Origin: Gammaproteobacteria bacterium
GTDB taxonomy: Bacteria > Pseudomonadota > Gammaproteobacteria > UWMA-0217
Length of the DNA: 6,343 nucleotides
NCBI GenBank assembly: GCA_027031685.1
Contig: JALVPS010000115.1
Location: 1-6,343 of the forward strand
Direction: 5' to 3'
Below, piece by piece: positions 1 to 6,343 of the stretch (within the stretch, counting starts at the first letter, position 1; every line of letters starts with the position of its first letter). A program made the position numbers and the translations under genes. The notes beneath the pieces were generated by a model. That model had not been told where the DNA came from. It did not search any database and worked only from the letters and a program-made list of their open reading frames with translations.

Positions 1-285
1 TGCCGCCATTGGGGGCGATTGTGGTGCCGAGGCGGGGGAGACTGGTGGCGTGTGGGTTGTGTTATGCCGCATTTGGGTGCGTCTTGCCGTTTGAGTGCGG
101 GGGTTATACGGCGAACTCCCTCACCCCCACCCTCTCCCCCATGGGGGAGAGGGAGTGGATTCCGGGAACGGGGATGGGGAACGACAGGTTTTCGTTGGGG
201 GTGGCTTAACTGCCGCATCGGTCCGGCTCGGTGGTGTTCATGGTCAGCTGCGTAGGCCGGGTGGGCGCGGATGTCCGGCGATCCC
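1..285. other. Gene-free region downstream of the helicase gene
   Basis: No reading frame here resembles a protein. The short frames on the plus strand (beginning near 9, 19 and 95) run through the palindrome, are rich in Pro, Gly, Arg and Trp as random GC-rich sequence would be, and have no convincing ribosome-binding site. No tRNA-like cloverleaf or terminator with a T-run was seen. The only structured element is the palindrome at 130-153. A weak 5-base inverted pair (180-184 with 192-196) is not convincing. The region seems to be an intergenic spacer with repeat content, and the next gene is presumably beyond the left edge. Confidence 0.6.
130..153. repeat. Perfect 24-bp palindrome, REP-like intergenic repeat
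   Basis: Two 11-base arms, CCCTCTCCCCC and its exact complement, flank a central AT, giving a perfect palindrome of 24 bp. It is preceded by CTCCCTCACCCCCA, the kind of lead-in seen in short dispersed C-rich/G-rich intergenic repeats of many high-GC proteobacteria. No T-run follows on either strand, so it does not look like a classical intrinsic terminator, although the hairpin could still stabilise or end the helicase transcript. Membership of a dispersed family is inferred from its form only; copy number cannot be seen here. Confidence 0.7.
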
Positions 286-328
286 TCACCCCCCAAACTC
301 CCACTCCCGCCACCCCCGCAGGAGGGGG
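282..328. repeat. Possible degenerate second copy of the C-rich repeat, overlapping the helicase stop codon
   Basis: The motif TCCCTCACCCCC that leads into the palindrome at 117-128 recurs exactly at 282-293. It is again followed by C-rich triplets and then an imperfect inverted repeat, CCCCC (313-317) and GGGGG (324-328). The TGA stop of the helicase gene (286-288) lies inside the shared motif. This may be a diverged copy of the same element that has run into the 3' end of the gene. Chance similarity in C-rich sequence is a real alternative. Confidence 0.35.
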
Positions 329-3300
329 AAGTAGAGGCCCAGGCGGATGGGGCGGTCTTCGCGCAGGGCGAAGAGGCGGGCGTATTGTTCGAGCTGGGGG
401 CGGTAGCGTTCCTGTTCGCGGTCGAGGAAGGCGTCGAGGTCGCCGCCTTCGTGGCGGCCGGTCTTGTAGTCGATGATCCAGCGCGTGCCGTCGGCGTCGA
501 TGAAGGTGCGGTCCACCACGTAGCGGCGCACGGCGCCGTCCACGACGCCGGACAGGGGGTATTCGCTGCGCGCCGCCTGGTGCTGGTCGGACAGGATCCA
601 CTGCCCGCGCGGGTCGGCCAGCAGGTCGCGCACGGCCTGTTCGACGCGGGTGACGGCGGCGTCCAGCTCGGAGGCGACCACGCCGGCCTCGGCCAGCAGG
701 TGGCGGCTGTGCGCGCGGTGTTGGCCGATGTCGAAGGCGGCGCGGGAGGCGGCGTCGAGGCGCGCCAGGTGTTCCAACCAGCGGTGCACCACGGTGCCCA
801 CGTGACGCGCGGTCTCGCCGGCCCAGTCGTATTCCACCGGCTCGGCGGCGGCAAGCGGCGGTTCCGCGGGTGGCACGGCCACGCCCGGCGGCGGAGCTGG
901 GCAGCGCCAGTCGGGGGGCAAGCGGCGCAGCATCGCTGCGGGGGTCGCCGCCGGCGCTTCCTCGGGCGCGTCGTCCTCGTCCGGGCCTTCGCCCAGGGCG
1001 TCAACGAACTCATTTTCCACCACCGGCCACAGCAGGGCCAGCAGGCTGCGCGGGTCCGGCGCCCAGGCGCCCCCGCCCTTGCCCTTGCGCCAGCTGACGT
1101 GGCCGCTCAGCCACAGGCGGCGGCGGGCGCGGGTGACGGCCACGTACAGCAGGCGCTGGGCCTCGTGGGCGGCGCGCGCCCGCTCCAGGGCCTTGAGGTA
1201 TTCCACAGTGGGCCCTTCCTTCTCGCCGGCGGCGGAGATGGGGCCGAGCAGCAGCGCGCCGCCGCCCTCGCCCGGCAGTTCCTCCCAGTACAGCAGGCGC
1301 TTTTCCTCGTTGCGCGGCGGGTTGCCCAGGCCGGGCACGATGACGGCGTCGAACTCCAGCCCCTTGGCCTTGTGGATGGTCATCAGCTCGACGCGGATGT
1401 CCTCGCCGCTGTCGGGCGGGGCGAACAGCGAGGCGGCCGCCTCGGCCAAGGCGGCGTAGTCGCCCACGTCGCCGCCCTCGTCCAGGCCCTCGAGCAGGTC
1501 GAGGCAGGCGGTGGCCTCCTCCCGCTCCACCGGCCCCGGGCAGGTGGCCGGCCCGCCCAGGGCCAGCCAGGTGCGCTCCACCCAGTCGCGCAGCGGGAAG
1601 CGGCCGCGCTGGGCCACGGCCTCGCCCAGCACCGGCGCCACACGCGCCAGGATGGCCCGCCCCTCGGCGCTGAGGGCGGCGTGGGCGGCCGGGTCGGCCA
1701 GCCGCTCGGCCATCACGCCCTCGAACCCGCCGGCCAGGGCCACCAGGTCGCGGCGGGTGAGGCCGCAGAAGGGGGCGCGCAGCACCGCCAGCCAGGCGAT
1801 GCGGTCGGCCGGGTGCAGCAGGGCGCGGGCCAGGGCCAGCAGGTCCTGCACCACCGGCCGGTCGGCCAGGGCGTCGATCTCCACCGCCCGGTAGCGGATG
1901 CCGGCCTCGCGCAGGGCGGGTGCGATGTGGGCCAGGTGGCCGCGGCCCCGCACCAGGATGGCCACACTGCCGGCGGGATCGGCAGCCAGGGCCTGACGCA
2001 CCGCGTCCACCACCGCCGGCGCCTCCTCGTGGCGCCGCGCGCGGCTGAAGGGCAGCAGACGCACGGCCGGGCCCGGCTCGGGCGGGTGCCAGGCCACCGC
2101 CGGGCTGTAGGCCACCGCCCCGCTGCGCTCGTCGTCCTCGGCCGGGAACACCTGCGGGAAGGCGGCGTTGATCCACTCGATGAGCCCGCCCCGGGAGCGG
2201 AAGTTGACCTGCAGCTGCAGGAACTCGGGGCGCAGCTCGCCCAGCCCGCGCCGCTTGACCTCCAGGAACAGGCCCACCTCCGCCTCGCGGAAGCGGTAGA
2301 TGGACTGCATGGGGTCGCCCACCAGGAACAGGGTGCGCCCGTCGTCCGCCGTCCAGCCGGCGGTGAGGCGGCGCAGCAGCTCGAACTGCTGGATGGAGGT
2401 GTCCTGGAACTCGTCCACCAGCAGGTGGTGGATGCGGTAGTCCAGGTGCAGGGCCAGGTCGGTGGGCCGGTCCGGCTCGCCCAGGGCGCGCACGGCGGCC
2501 AGGGCGATGGCCGAGAAGTCCGCCTCGCCGCGCTCGCGGAAGGTCACCTCCAGGTGGCCCACGGCCCGCACCAGCACCTCGGACAGGGCGTCCAGCACGG
2601 CCCACTGGGCCTCGTCGTAGCGCGGCGCGGGCAGCACGGCCATGCCCTCCAGGGCGGCGACCACGTCGGGATCCTCACGCAGCGCCGCCGCCAGCTCGGC
2701 CATGCGCGCCTTCATGGCCTCGCGCCGCGCCCTTTCCGCCCCCTTGGCGCCGCTGGGGGCGGGAAAGCCCATGGCCGCGGTCACCTGCTTGCGCCACTCG
2801 CCCTTGCCGGTGCGCAGCAGGTCGTACAGGGCGCGCCACTGGGGCAGGTGGTCGGCGTCGGCCGGCGGCAGTTCGGTGGCGTCGCGCCAGGCGGCCAGGG
2901 GCCGGTCCGCGTCCACGTGGTCCGCCGCGTAGCGCAGCAGGTCCAGCAGCTCGTCGCGCAACCCGGCCGGCAGGGCCGCGCGCAGGCGGGCCAGGGCCGC
3001 CTCGACGATCTGCCGCAGGGCGGCCTCCAGGGCCGCGCGTTGGCGGCGCGGGTCGTCGCGTCCCATCAGGTGGCGCAGCCACTGGTCGCGCCGGGCCAGC
3101 ATGGCGGCGATGAGCGGGGCCACCCTGTCGTGGCGGTTGTCCAGGTGGCGCAGCAGGGTGGCCACGGCCGGGCCCGCGGACGCCTCGTCGTCTTCCTCCA
3201 GCTCGGCCAGCACCGCCTCGGCCGCCTCGGCGTACAGCTCGCCGGCCTGCTCGGTGATCTGTGGCGGCACGCCGAAACCGGACAGCAGCGGCATCTGTCG

Positions 3301-3684
3301 CACCAGCCCCAGGCACAGGGCGTCGAAGGTGAAGATGCGCAGCCGCGCCGGGTTGTCCAGCAGCTGCCAGCCGCGCTGCTCGGCGTGGTCCAGGGCGGTC
3401 CGCGCCAGGGCGTGCAGGCGGCGCTGGTAGTCGTCCGCCGGCGGGGGCTCGTCGCGCGCCTGGCGCAGGGCGGCCAGCACCCGCTCGCGCATCTCACCGG
3501 CCGCCTTGCGCGTGAAGGTGATGGCCACGATCTCCTCCGGCACCTGCACGCGCGCCAGCAGGGCCAGGTAGCGCTGGGTGAGCAGGCCGGTCTTGCCGGA
3601 GCCGGCCGGGGCCTGCACCAGGAAGGAGCGGGTGGGATCCAGCGCCCGCTCGCGGGCGGCCTGGTCGGCGGGCCGGTCAGTCAT
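286..3684 (-). CDS. AddA-like UvrD/RecB-family helicase-nuclease (ATP-dependent double-strand break repair subunit)
   Basis: This 1132-residue protein is predicted to be the motor and one nuclease of an AddAB-type complex that unwinds and resects double-strand DNA ends for RecA loading. Superfamily 1A helicase motifs appear in order: Walker A QAPAGSGKT (24-32), motif Ia ITFTRKAAGEMRER (55-68), Walker B LLVDEFQDTS (421-430), motif III VGDPMQSIYRFR (455-466), motif IV VNFRS (493-497), motif V MTIHKAKGLEFD (768-779) and motif VI LLYVAVTRAR (845-854). A proline-rich, partly acidic linker (about 888-950) leads to a C-terminal PD-(D/E)XK domain with H967, D1058, D1072-Y-K1074 and the Q1097xxxY1101 motif. 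All expected catalytic residues are present. The length is slightly below that of Bacillus AddA (about 1230). The ATG is favoured because GAGGCGG lies 9 nt upstream and Walker A begins 23 residues in. The start overlaps the upstream nuclease gene by 8 bp, so the two are probably co-transcribed and translationally coupled. The family call is very secure. The name addA is avoided because this proteobacterial branch is often annotated only as a UvrD-helicase-domain protein. Confidence 0.95.
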   Translation of the reverse strand: MTDRPADQAARERALDPTRSFLVQAPAGSGKTGLLTQRYLALLARVQVPEEIVAITFTRKAAGEMRERVLAALRQARDEPPPADDYQRRLHALARTALDHAEQRGWQLLDNPARLRIFTFDALCLGLVRQMPLLSGFGVPPQITEQAGELYAEAAEAVLAELEEDDEASAGPAVATLLRHLDNRHDRVAPLIAAMLARRDQWLRHLMGRDDPRRQRAALEAALRQIVEAALARLRAALPAGLRDELLDLLRYAADHVDADRPLAAWRDATELPPADADHLPQWRALYDLLRTGKGEWRKQVTAAMGFPAPSGAKGAERARREAMKARMAELAAALREDPDVVAALEGMAVLPAPRYDEAQWAVLDALSEVLVRAVGHLEVTFRERGEADFSAIALAAVRALGEPDRPTDLALHLDYRIHHLLVDEFQDTSIQQFELLRRLTAGWTADDGRTLFLVGDPMQSIYRFREAEVGLFLEVKRRGLGELRPEFLQLQVNFRSRGGLIEWINAAFPQVFPAEDDERSGAVAYSPAVAWHPPEPGPAVRLLPFSRARRHEEAPAVVDAVRQALAADPAGSVAILVRGRGHLAHIAPALREAGIRYRAVEIDALADRPVVQDLLALARALLHPADRIAWLAVLRAPFCGLTRRDLVALAGGFEGVMAERLADPAAHAALSAEGRAILARVAPVLGEAVAQRGRFPLRDWVERTWLALGGPATCPGPVEREEATACLDLLEGLDEGGDVGDYAALAEAAASLFAPPDSGEDIRVELMTIHKAKGLEFDAVIVPGLGNPPRNEEKRLLYWEELPGEGGGALLLGPISAAGEKEGPTVEYLKALERARAAHEAQRLLYVAVTRARRRLWLSGHVSWRKGKGGGAWAPDPRSLLALLWPVVENEFVDALGEGPDEDDAPEEAPAATPAAMLRRLPPDWRCPAPPPGVAVPPAEPPLAAAEPVEYDWAGETARHVGTVVHRWLEHLARLDAASRAAFDIGQHRAHSRHLLAEAGVVASELDAAVTRVEQAVRDLLADPRGQWILSDQHQAARSEYPLSGVVDGAVRRYVVDRTFIDADGTRWIIDYKTGRHEGGDLDAFLDREQERYRPQLEQYARLFALREDRPIRLGLYFPLLRGWREWEFGG
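3677..3684 (-). other. 8-bp gene overlap ATGACTGA (translational coupling site)
   Basis: On the minus strand the sequence ATGACTGA holds the ATG of the helicase gene and, in another frame, the TGA stop of the nuclease gene. The last codons of the nuclease gene (A-E-A-D-D-D-D-stop) therefore also encode the downstream start. A ribosome terminating on the nuclease message is placed to reinitiate at the ATG. That would tend to keep the two subunits in matched amounts, as expected for a heterodimer. The overlap is read directly; the coupling is inferred. Confidence 0.85.
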
Positions 3685-6343
3685 CGTCGTCCGCCTCGGC
3701 GAGCAGGGCGGCGCGCTCGGTGATGCGGCACAGCGGCGGCAGGGCGCAGTAGCGGCAGGTCTCCGGCGGCTTCTTGGGGTCCACCACGCTGTGGCCGGCG
3801 CGGAACTGCTCGGCCAGCGTCGTCAGCACCCTGCCCCACTCGGCCAGGCGGGCCTGCCAGTCGTCCGGCGCCACCGGCCTGTCCATGCCGGGCACGACCT
3901 CGGCGGCGGCAACGCCCTTGAAGCGCAGCTCGCCGGCGAGCAGCTGGGCGAACAGCACGCCGGCCAGGTCCGCCAGGGGCAGCTGGCCGTACAGGGGCAG
4001 CTGCGGGTCGTCGGGCCGCTCGCCCGCCCACTTGGCCGGGGTCACCTCGCCGGTCTTGTAGTCCAGCACCAGCTGGCCGCCGCCTGCCAGCTCGTCGCGC
4101 CGGTCCAGGCGCAGGGTGAGCGTGAGGCCGGCGATCTCCAGCGTGTGGCGCTCCTCCCGGGCGACCACGCGGAACGGCGCGCGCTCGCGCTCCAGGTCCA
4201 GCCAGGCCGACAGCAGGTCCACCAGGCGGGCCGCCTCCAGGCGGCGCAGGGCGGGGGTGAAGCGGCGCGGCAGCTGGCGGGCCTGCTCGTCGATGGCCGC
4301 CGTCACGTGCCGCTCCAGCAGGGCGCGCTGGGCGGGCCCATCCAGCGCCAGCAGGGCCTCCTGGTCGCCCAGCTCGCCCCACACGCCCTCCAGGGCGCGG
4401 TGCACCAGCGAACCGCGCGTGAGGGGGTCCAGCCCCGGCCCCACCGCGCCCAGCGGCGTGGCCCCCAGGCGCAGCTCGGCAAAGGCACGAAACGGACAGG
4501 CCGACTGGCAGACGAACAGGCGGCTGCCGCCGGGGGCCGGGCCGGCTGGCACGGGCGGCGGGGGCGTGTCCGGCACGCACTCGGCGCGGGCGCTGTCGGC
4601 GATGCGCGCCGGCCAGTCGGGCGGCGGCGGGCCGGCCAGCTCCTCGGGCTCGGCCACCGGCAGGGCGGCGATGAGCGGGCTGGGGCCGCGGGCCTCCTCG
4701 CCCACCCGGCGCACGTGGCTGAACACCACCTCGTCGGCGCTGCCGCACAGGCGCTCGGTGATGCGCCGCGCCACGGCCAGCTCGCGGCCCTCGTCGGCGT
4801 GGGGCAGGCCGTGACGGCGCTGCAGGTCCAGGGGCAGGAAGGGGTTGGGGCGCGGCGCCGGCGGCCAGGCCACGTCGTCCATGCCCAGCACCCACAGGTG
4901 GTCGAAGCGGGTGCCGATGGCCTCGTACAGGCCCAGCACCTGCACCGGCGCGGGCGGCGTGCGCGGCTGGAACAGGCGCGCCGCGGCCAACTGGCGCAGG
5001 CGCGCCAGGGCGTCGCGGGCAGACAGGCGGCCGGCCACCGGGTCCAGGGCGGCCAGCTGGCCGAGCAGCTCCTGCCAGGCCTCGCTGGCCTGGAACTCGG
5101 CGCTGGACAGCGGGCGGCCCCGCGGCCAGCCGGCCGCCGTGAGGGCGGTGGCGAAGTGCCGTGCCCACTCGCCGCAGTCGGCCTTCCCCGGCCAGTCGCG
5201 GCGCGCCGCCGCCAGGGCCGCCAGCCCCTCGGCCAGCCGCGGGCAGTGCCAGGCCTTGTCCGCCTGCCCGGCGGCGTGGCGCAGGGCGCCCAGACCCAGC
5301 GTCGGCTCGCCCCGCTCGCGCAGATGGGCGTCCAGCAGGGCGCGCCGCCCGGCCTCGGCCGGCCAGCCGGCCAGGTGGGGCGAGCGCAGCAGGCGCGCGG
5401 CGTCCTCGAAGGGCTGCTGGCCCAGGGCCAGCGCCAGCAGCCCCAGGGCGGCGCACGCCAGGGGATGGTCGGCCAGCGGCAGGCCCAGGGAGATGTTCCA
5501 GGGGCGCGGCGCCTCGGCGGCGTCCAGGGCCAGGGCGGCCGGCGCGAGCACGGCGTCCAGCACCCGGCACAGGGCGGCGCGGCGCTCGGCCAGGTCGGGC
5601 ACCACCACGCCGATGCGCGCCTGCGGGTTGGCATCCAGGCGCGCCCGCGCCCAGCGCGCCATGGCCTGCAGCTCCGCCTCGCCGCCGTCCAGGGCCACGC
5701 GCCGCGCCCGGCCTTCGGCGGGGGCCGGCTGCACCCAGCGCCAGGCCACGCCCTGCGCGGCCAGGGCGTCCAGCAGGTGGCGCTGGGCCGGGGTCAGCTC
5801 CTCGAAGCCCACTAGCCACAGCGGCCGCTCCGCCCAGCCGGGCAGCGGACCGGCCTCGGCCAGGGCCGCGGCCAGGCGCGCCGGCGGCAGCCACTGGCCG
5901 GCGGCGCACTGGCGCGCCACCACCGCCCGCCAGCGGCGGAAGGCGCGGCCGTCCTCGGACAGGGTCAGGTCGTCGCGGGGCAGCTCCAGCTGCCAGGCGT
6001 GCAGCAGGGCATCGGCCTCGGCGGCCAGGCGGGCGGTGGCGGCGGGCCGCAGCAGGTGGCCGCCCTCCTCGCTGTCGCGCACCGCCCGCTCCCACAGGTG
6101 GGCGATCTGCTCCTCGCTCAGCAGGCGCGCCGGCGGCAGGCGGCCGTGCAGCTGGGTGGCCTGCCAGCCACGCCGCAGCCAGGCCTCCCAGGGCAGGATG
6201 TCGGGCGTGTCCCACACGGCGTGGCCGGCGGCCTGCATGGCCCGGCCGTGGGCCTGCAGCAGGTGCTGGGCGAGGCGGCGATTGCCGGTGAGCAGGGTGT
6301 GGCCGGCCCCGGCGGCCACCAACAGGTCGGACCAGGGGACGGG
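3677..6343 (-). CDS. AddB-like PD-(D/E)XK nuclease, probable DNA repair protein (TIGR03623 type), 5' end beyond the window
   Basis: This is the predicted second subunit of an AddAB-type helicase-nuclease. The frame is open to the right edge. The first start-like codon is TTG at 6320-6322, but seven more codons (reading PVPWSDL) continue to the edge without a stop, so the true start is probably outside. Numbering from the TTG gives 881 residues, close to the roughly 900 of the family and shorter than Firmicute AddB (about 1160). The N-terminus (LLTGNRRLAQHLLQAHG, 10-26) occupies the position where Firmicute AddB has Walker A but has no GxGKT, so this half is a non-ATPase helicase fold. Residues about 461-520 (VQVLGLYEAIGTRFDHLWVLGMDD onward) resemble the motif V/VI region. 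The nuclease domain (about 600-870) has H641, D740, D754-Y-K756 and Q774xxxY778. C609 (in ACPFRAF) and C856, C859, C865 (CX2CX5C) match the AddB 4Fe-4S arrangement. C605 is an extra nearby cysteine. It overlaps and precedes the helicase gene. Confidence 0.92.
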   Translation of the reverse strand, partial: PVPWSDLLVAAGAGHTLLTGNRRLAQHLLQAHGRAMQAAGHAVWDTPDILPWEAWLRRGWQATQLHGRLPPARLLSEEQIAHLWERAVRDSEEGGHLLRPAATARLAAEADALLHAWQLELPRDDLTLSEDGRAFRRWRAVVARQCAAGQWLPPARLAAALAEAGPLPGWAERPLWLVGFEELTPAQRHLLDALAAQGVAWRWVQPAPAEGRARRVALDGGEAELQAMARWARARLDANPQARIGVVVPDLAERRAALCRVLDAVLAPAALALDAAEAPRPWNISLGLPLADHPLACAALGLLALALGQQPFEDAARLLRSPHLAGWPAEAGRRALLDAHLRERGEPTLGLGALRHAAGQADKAWHCPRLAEGLAALAAARRDWPGKADCGEWARHFATALTAAGWPRGRPLSSAEFQASEAWQELLGQLAALDPVAGRLSARDALARLRQLAAARLFQPRTPPAPVQVLGLYEAIGTRFDHLWVLGMDDVAWPPAPRPNPFLPLDLQRRHGLPHADEGRELAVARRITERLCGSADEVVFSHVRRVGEEARGPSPLIAALPVAEPEELAGPPPPDWPARIADSARAECVPDTPPPPVPAGPAPGGSRLFVCQSACPFRAFAELRLGATPLGAVGPGLDPLTRGSLVHRALEGVWGELGDQEALLALDGPAQRALLERHVTAAIDEQARQLPRRFTPALRRLEAARLVDLLSAWLDLERERAPFRVVAREERHTLEIAGLTLTLRLDRRDELAGGGQLVLDYKTGEVTPAKWAGERPDDPQLPLYGQLPLADLAGVLFAQLLAGELRFKGVAAAEVVPGMDRPVAPDDWQARLAEWGRVLTTLAEQFRAGHSVVDPKKPPETCRYCALPPLCRITERAALLAEADDDD
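3691..3697 (-). promoter_or_regulatory. Shine-Dalgarno-like site for the helicase gene
   Basis: The minus strand reads GAGGCGG here. Its GAGG core (3694-3697) ends 9 nt before the ATG at 3682-3684, which is a usable ribosome-binding spacing. The site lies inside the 3' coding end of the nuclease gene, so it is constrained by that protein's acidic tail (AEADDDD). It supports the chosen helicase start. Confidence 0.55.

Noticed and set aside
130..153. The palindrome as an intrinsic terminator of the operon
   Set aside because: No T-run follows the hairpin on the minus strand (the bases beyond read TGGGGGTGAGGG) or on the plus strand, so a classical Rho-independent terminator is not supported.
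9..334. Short plus-strand open frames in the left-edge region (66 to 79 codons)
   Set aside because: They overlap one another in different frames, pass through the palindromic repeat, have non-protein-like composition and lack a convincing ribosome-binding site.
2415..2422. A GCTGGTGG octamer on the minus strand, identical to the E. coli Chi site
   Set aside because: It falls in the Walker B coding sequence (LLVDEF) and is explained by the preferred Leu-Leu-Val codons. One occurrence is no evidence for Chi function, and AddAB-type enzymes use other recognition sequences.
271..3723. A 1150-codon open frame on the plus strand antisense to the helicase gene
   Set aside because: Its translation is dominated by Gln, Gly, Ala, His, Arg and Val with no domain, and it mirrors the codon bias of the real gene. 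Long antisense frames are an expected by-product of very GC-rich coding sequence. The opposite strand has a complete set of helicase and nuclease motifs.
3578..5815. A 745-codon open frame on the plus strand antisense to the nuclease gene
   Set aside because: It has the same low-complexity Gln/Gly/Ala/Arg composition with no recognisable motif and lies entirely over well-supported minus-strand coding sequence.
3681..6215. An 844-codon minus-strand frame overlapping the nuclease gene
   Set aside because: It is a shifted-frame shadow rich in Gly, Ala, Pro and Arg. The conserved CPFRAF, DYKTG and CX2CX5C motifs are in the other frame.
6320..6322. TTG as the true start codon of the nuclease gene
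   Set aside because: The frame stays open upstream to the window edge with plausible coding residues, and there is no visible Shine-Dalgarno site at a proper distance. A start a little beyond the edge is more likely.

Overview
The window is very GC-rich. It holds two long, co-oriented protein genes on the minus strand and about 285 bases of gene-free sequence at the left edge. Reading in the direction of transcription (right to left), the order is an AddB-like PD-(D/E)XK nuclease gene whose 5' end runs off the right edge, then a complete UvrD/AddA-like helicase-nuclease gene, then a repeat-rich intergenic tail. The gene pair, its order, and the strong match of the upstream protein to the roughly 900-residue 'probable DNA repair protein' family (TIGR03623 type) suggest a high-GC beta- or gammaproteobacterium. 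The finer affiliation cannot be read from this window.

Region by region: 3677-6343 (minus) encodes the AddB-like subunit. It is a degenerate helicase fold with no Walker A motif, followed by a C-terminal RecB-type nuclease domain framed by cysteines arranged like the 4Fe-4S staple of AddB. The two genes overlap by 8 bp at 3677-3684 (ATGACTGA). Region 286-3684 (minus) encodes the AddA-like subunit, with all recognisable superfamily 1A helicase motifs and a complete nuclease domain. Region 1-285 has no supportable gene. It carries a perfect 24-bp palindrome (130-153) with the look of a dispersed intergenic repeat. A related 12-nt motif also sits across the stop codon of the helicase gene.

The two proteins most likely form a heterodimeric AddAB-type helicase-nuclease that processes double-strand DNA ends for RecA-dependent recombination. 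The AddA-like subunit would supply ATP-driven 3'-5' translocation and one nuclease site. The AddB-like subunit would supply the second nuclease site and a DNA-end-binding scaffold. The window looks like ordinary core DNA-repair sequence. I found no sign of a new defence system, mobile element, CRISPR array or RNA gene.
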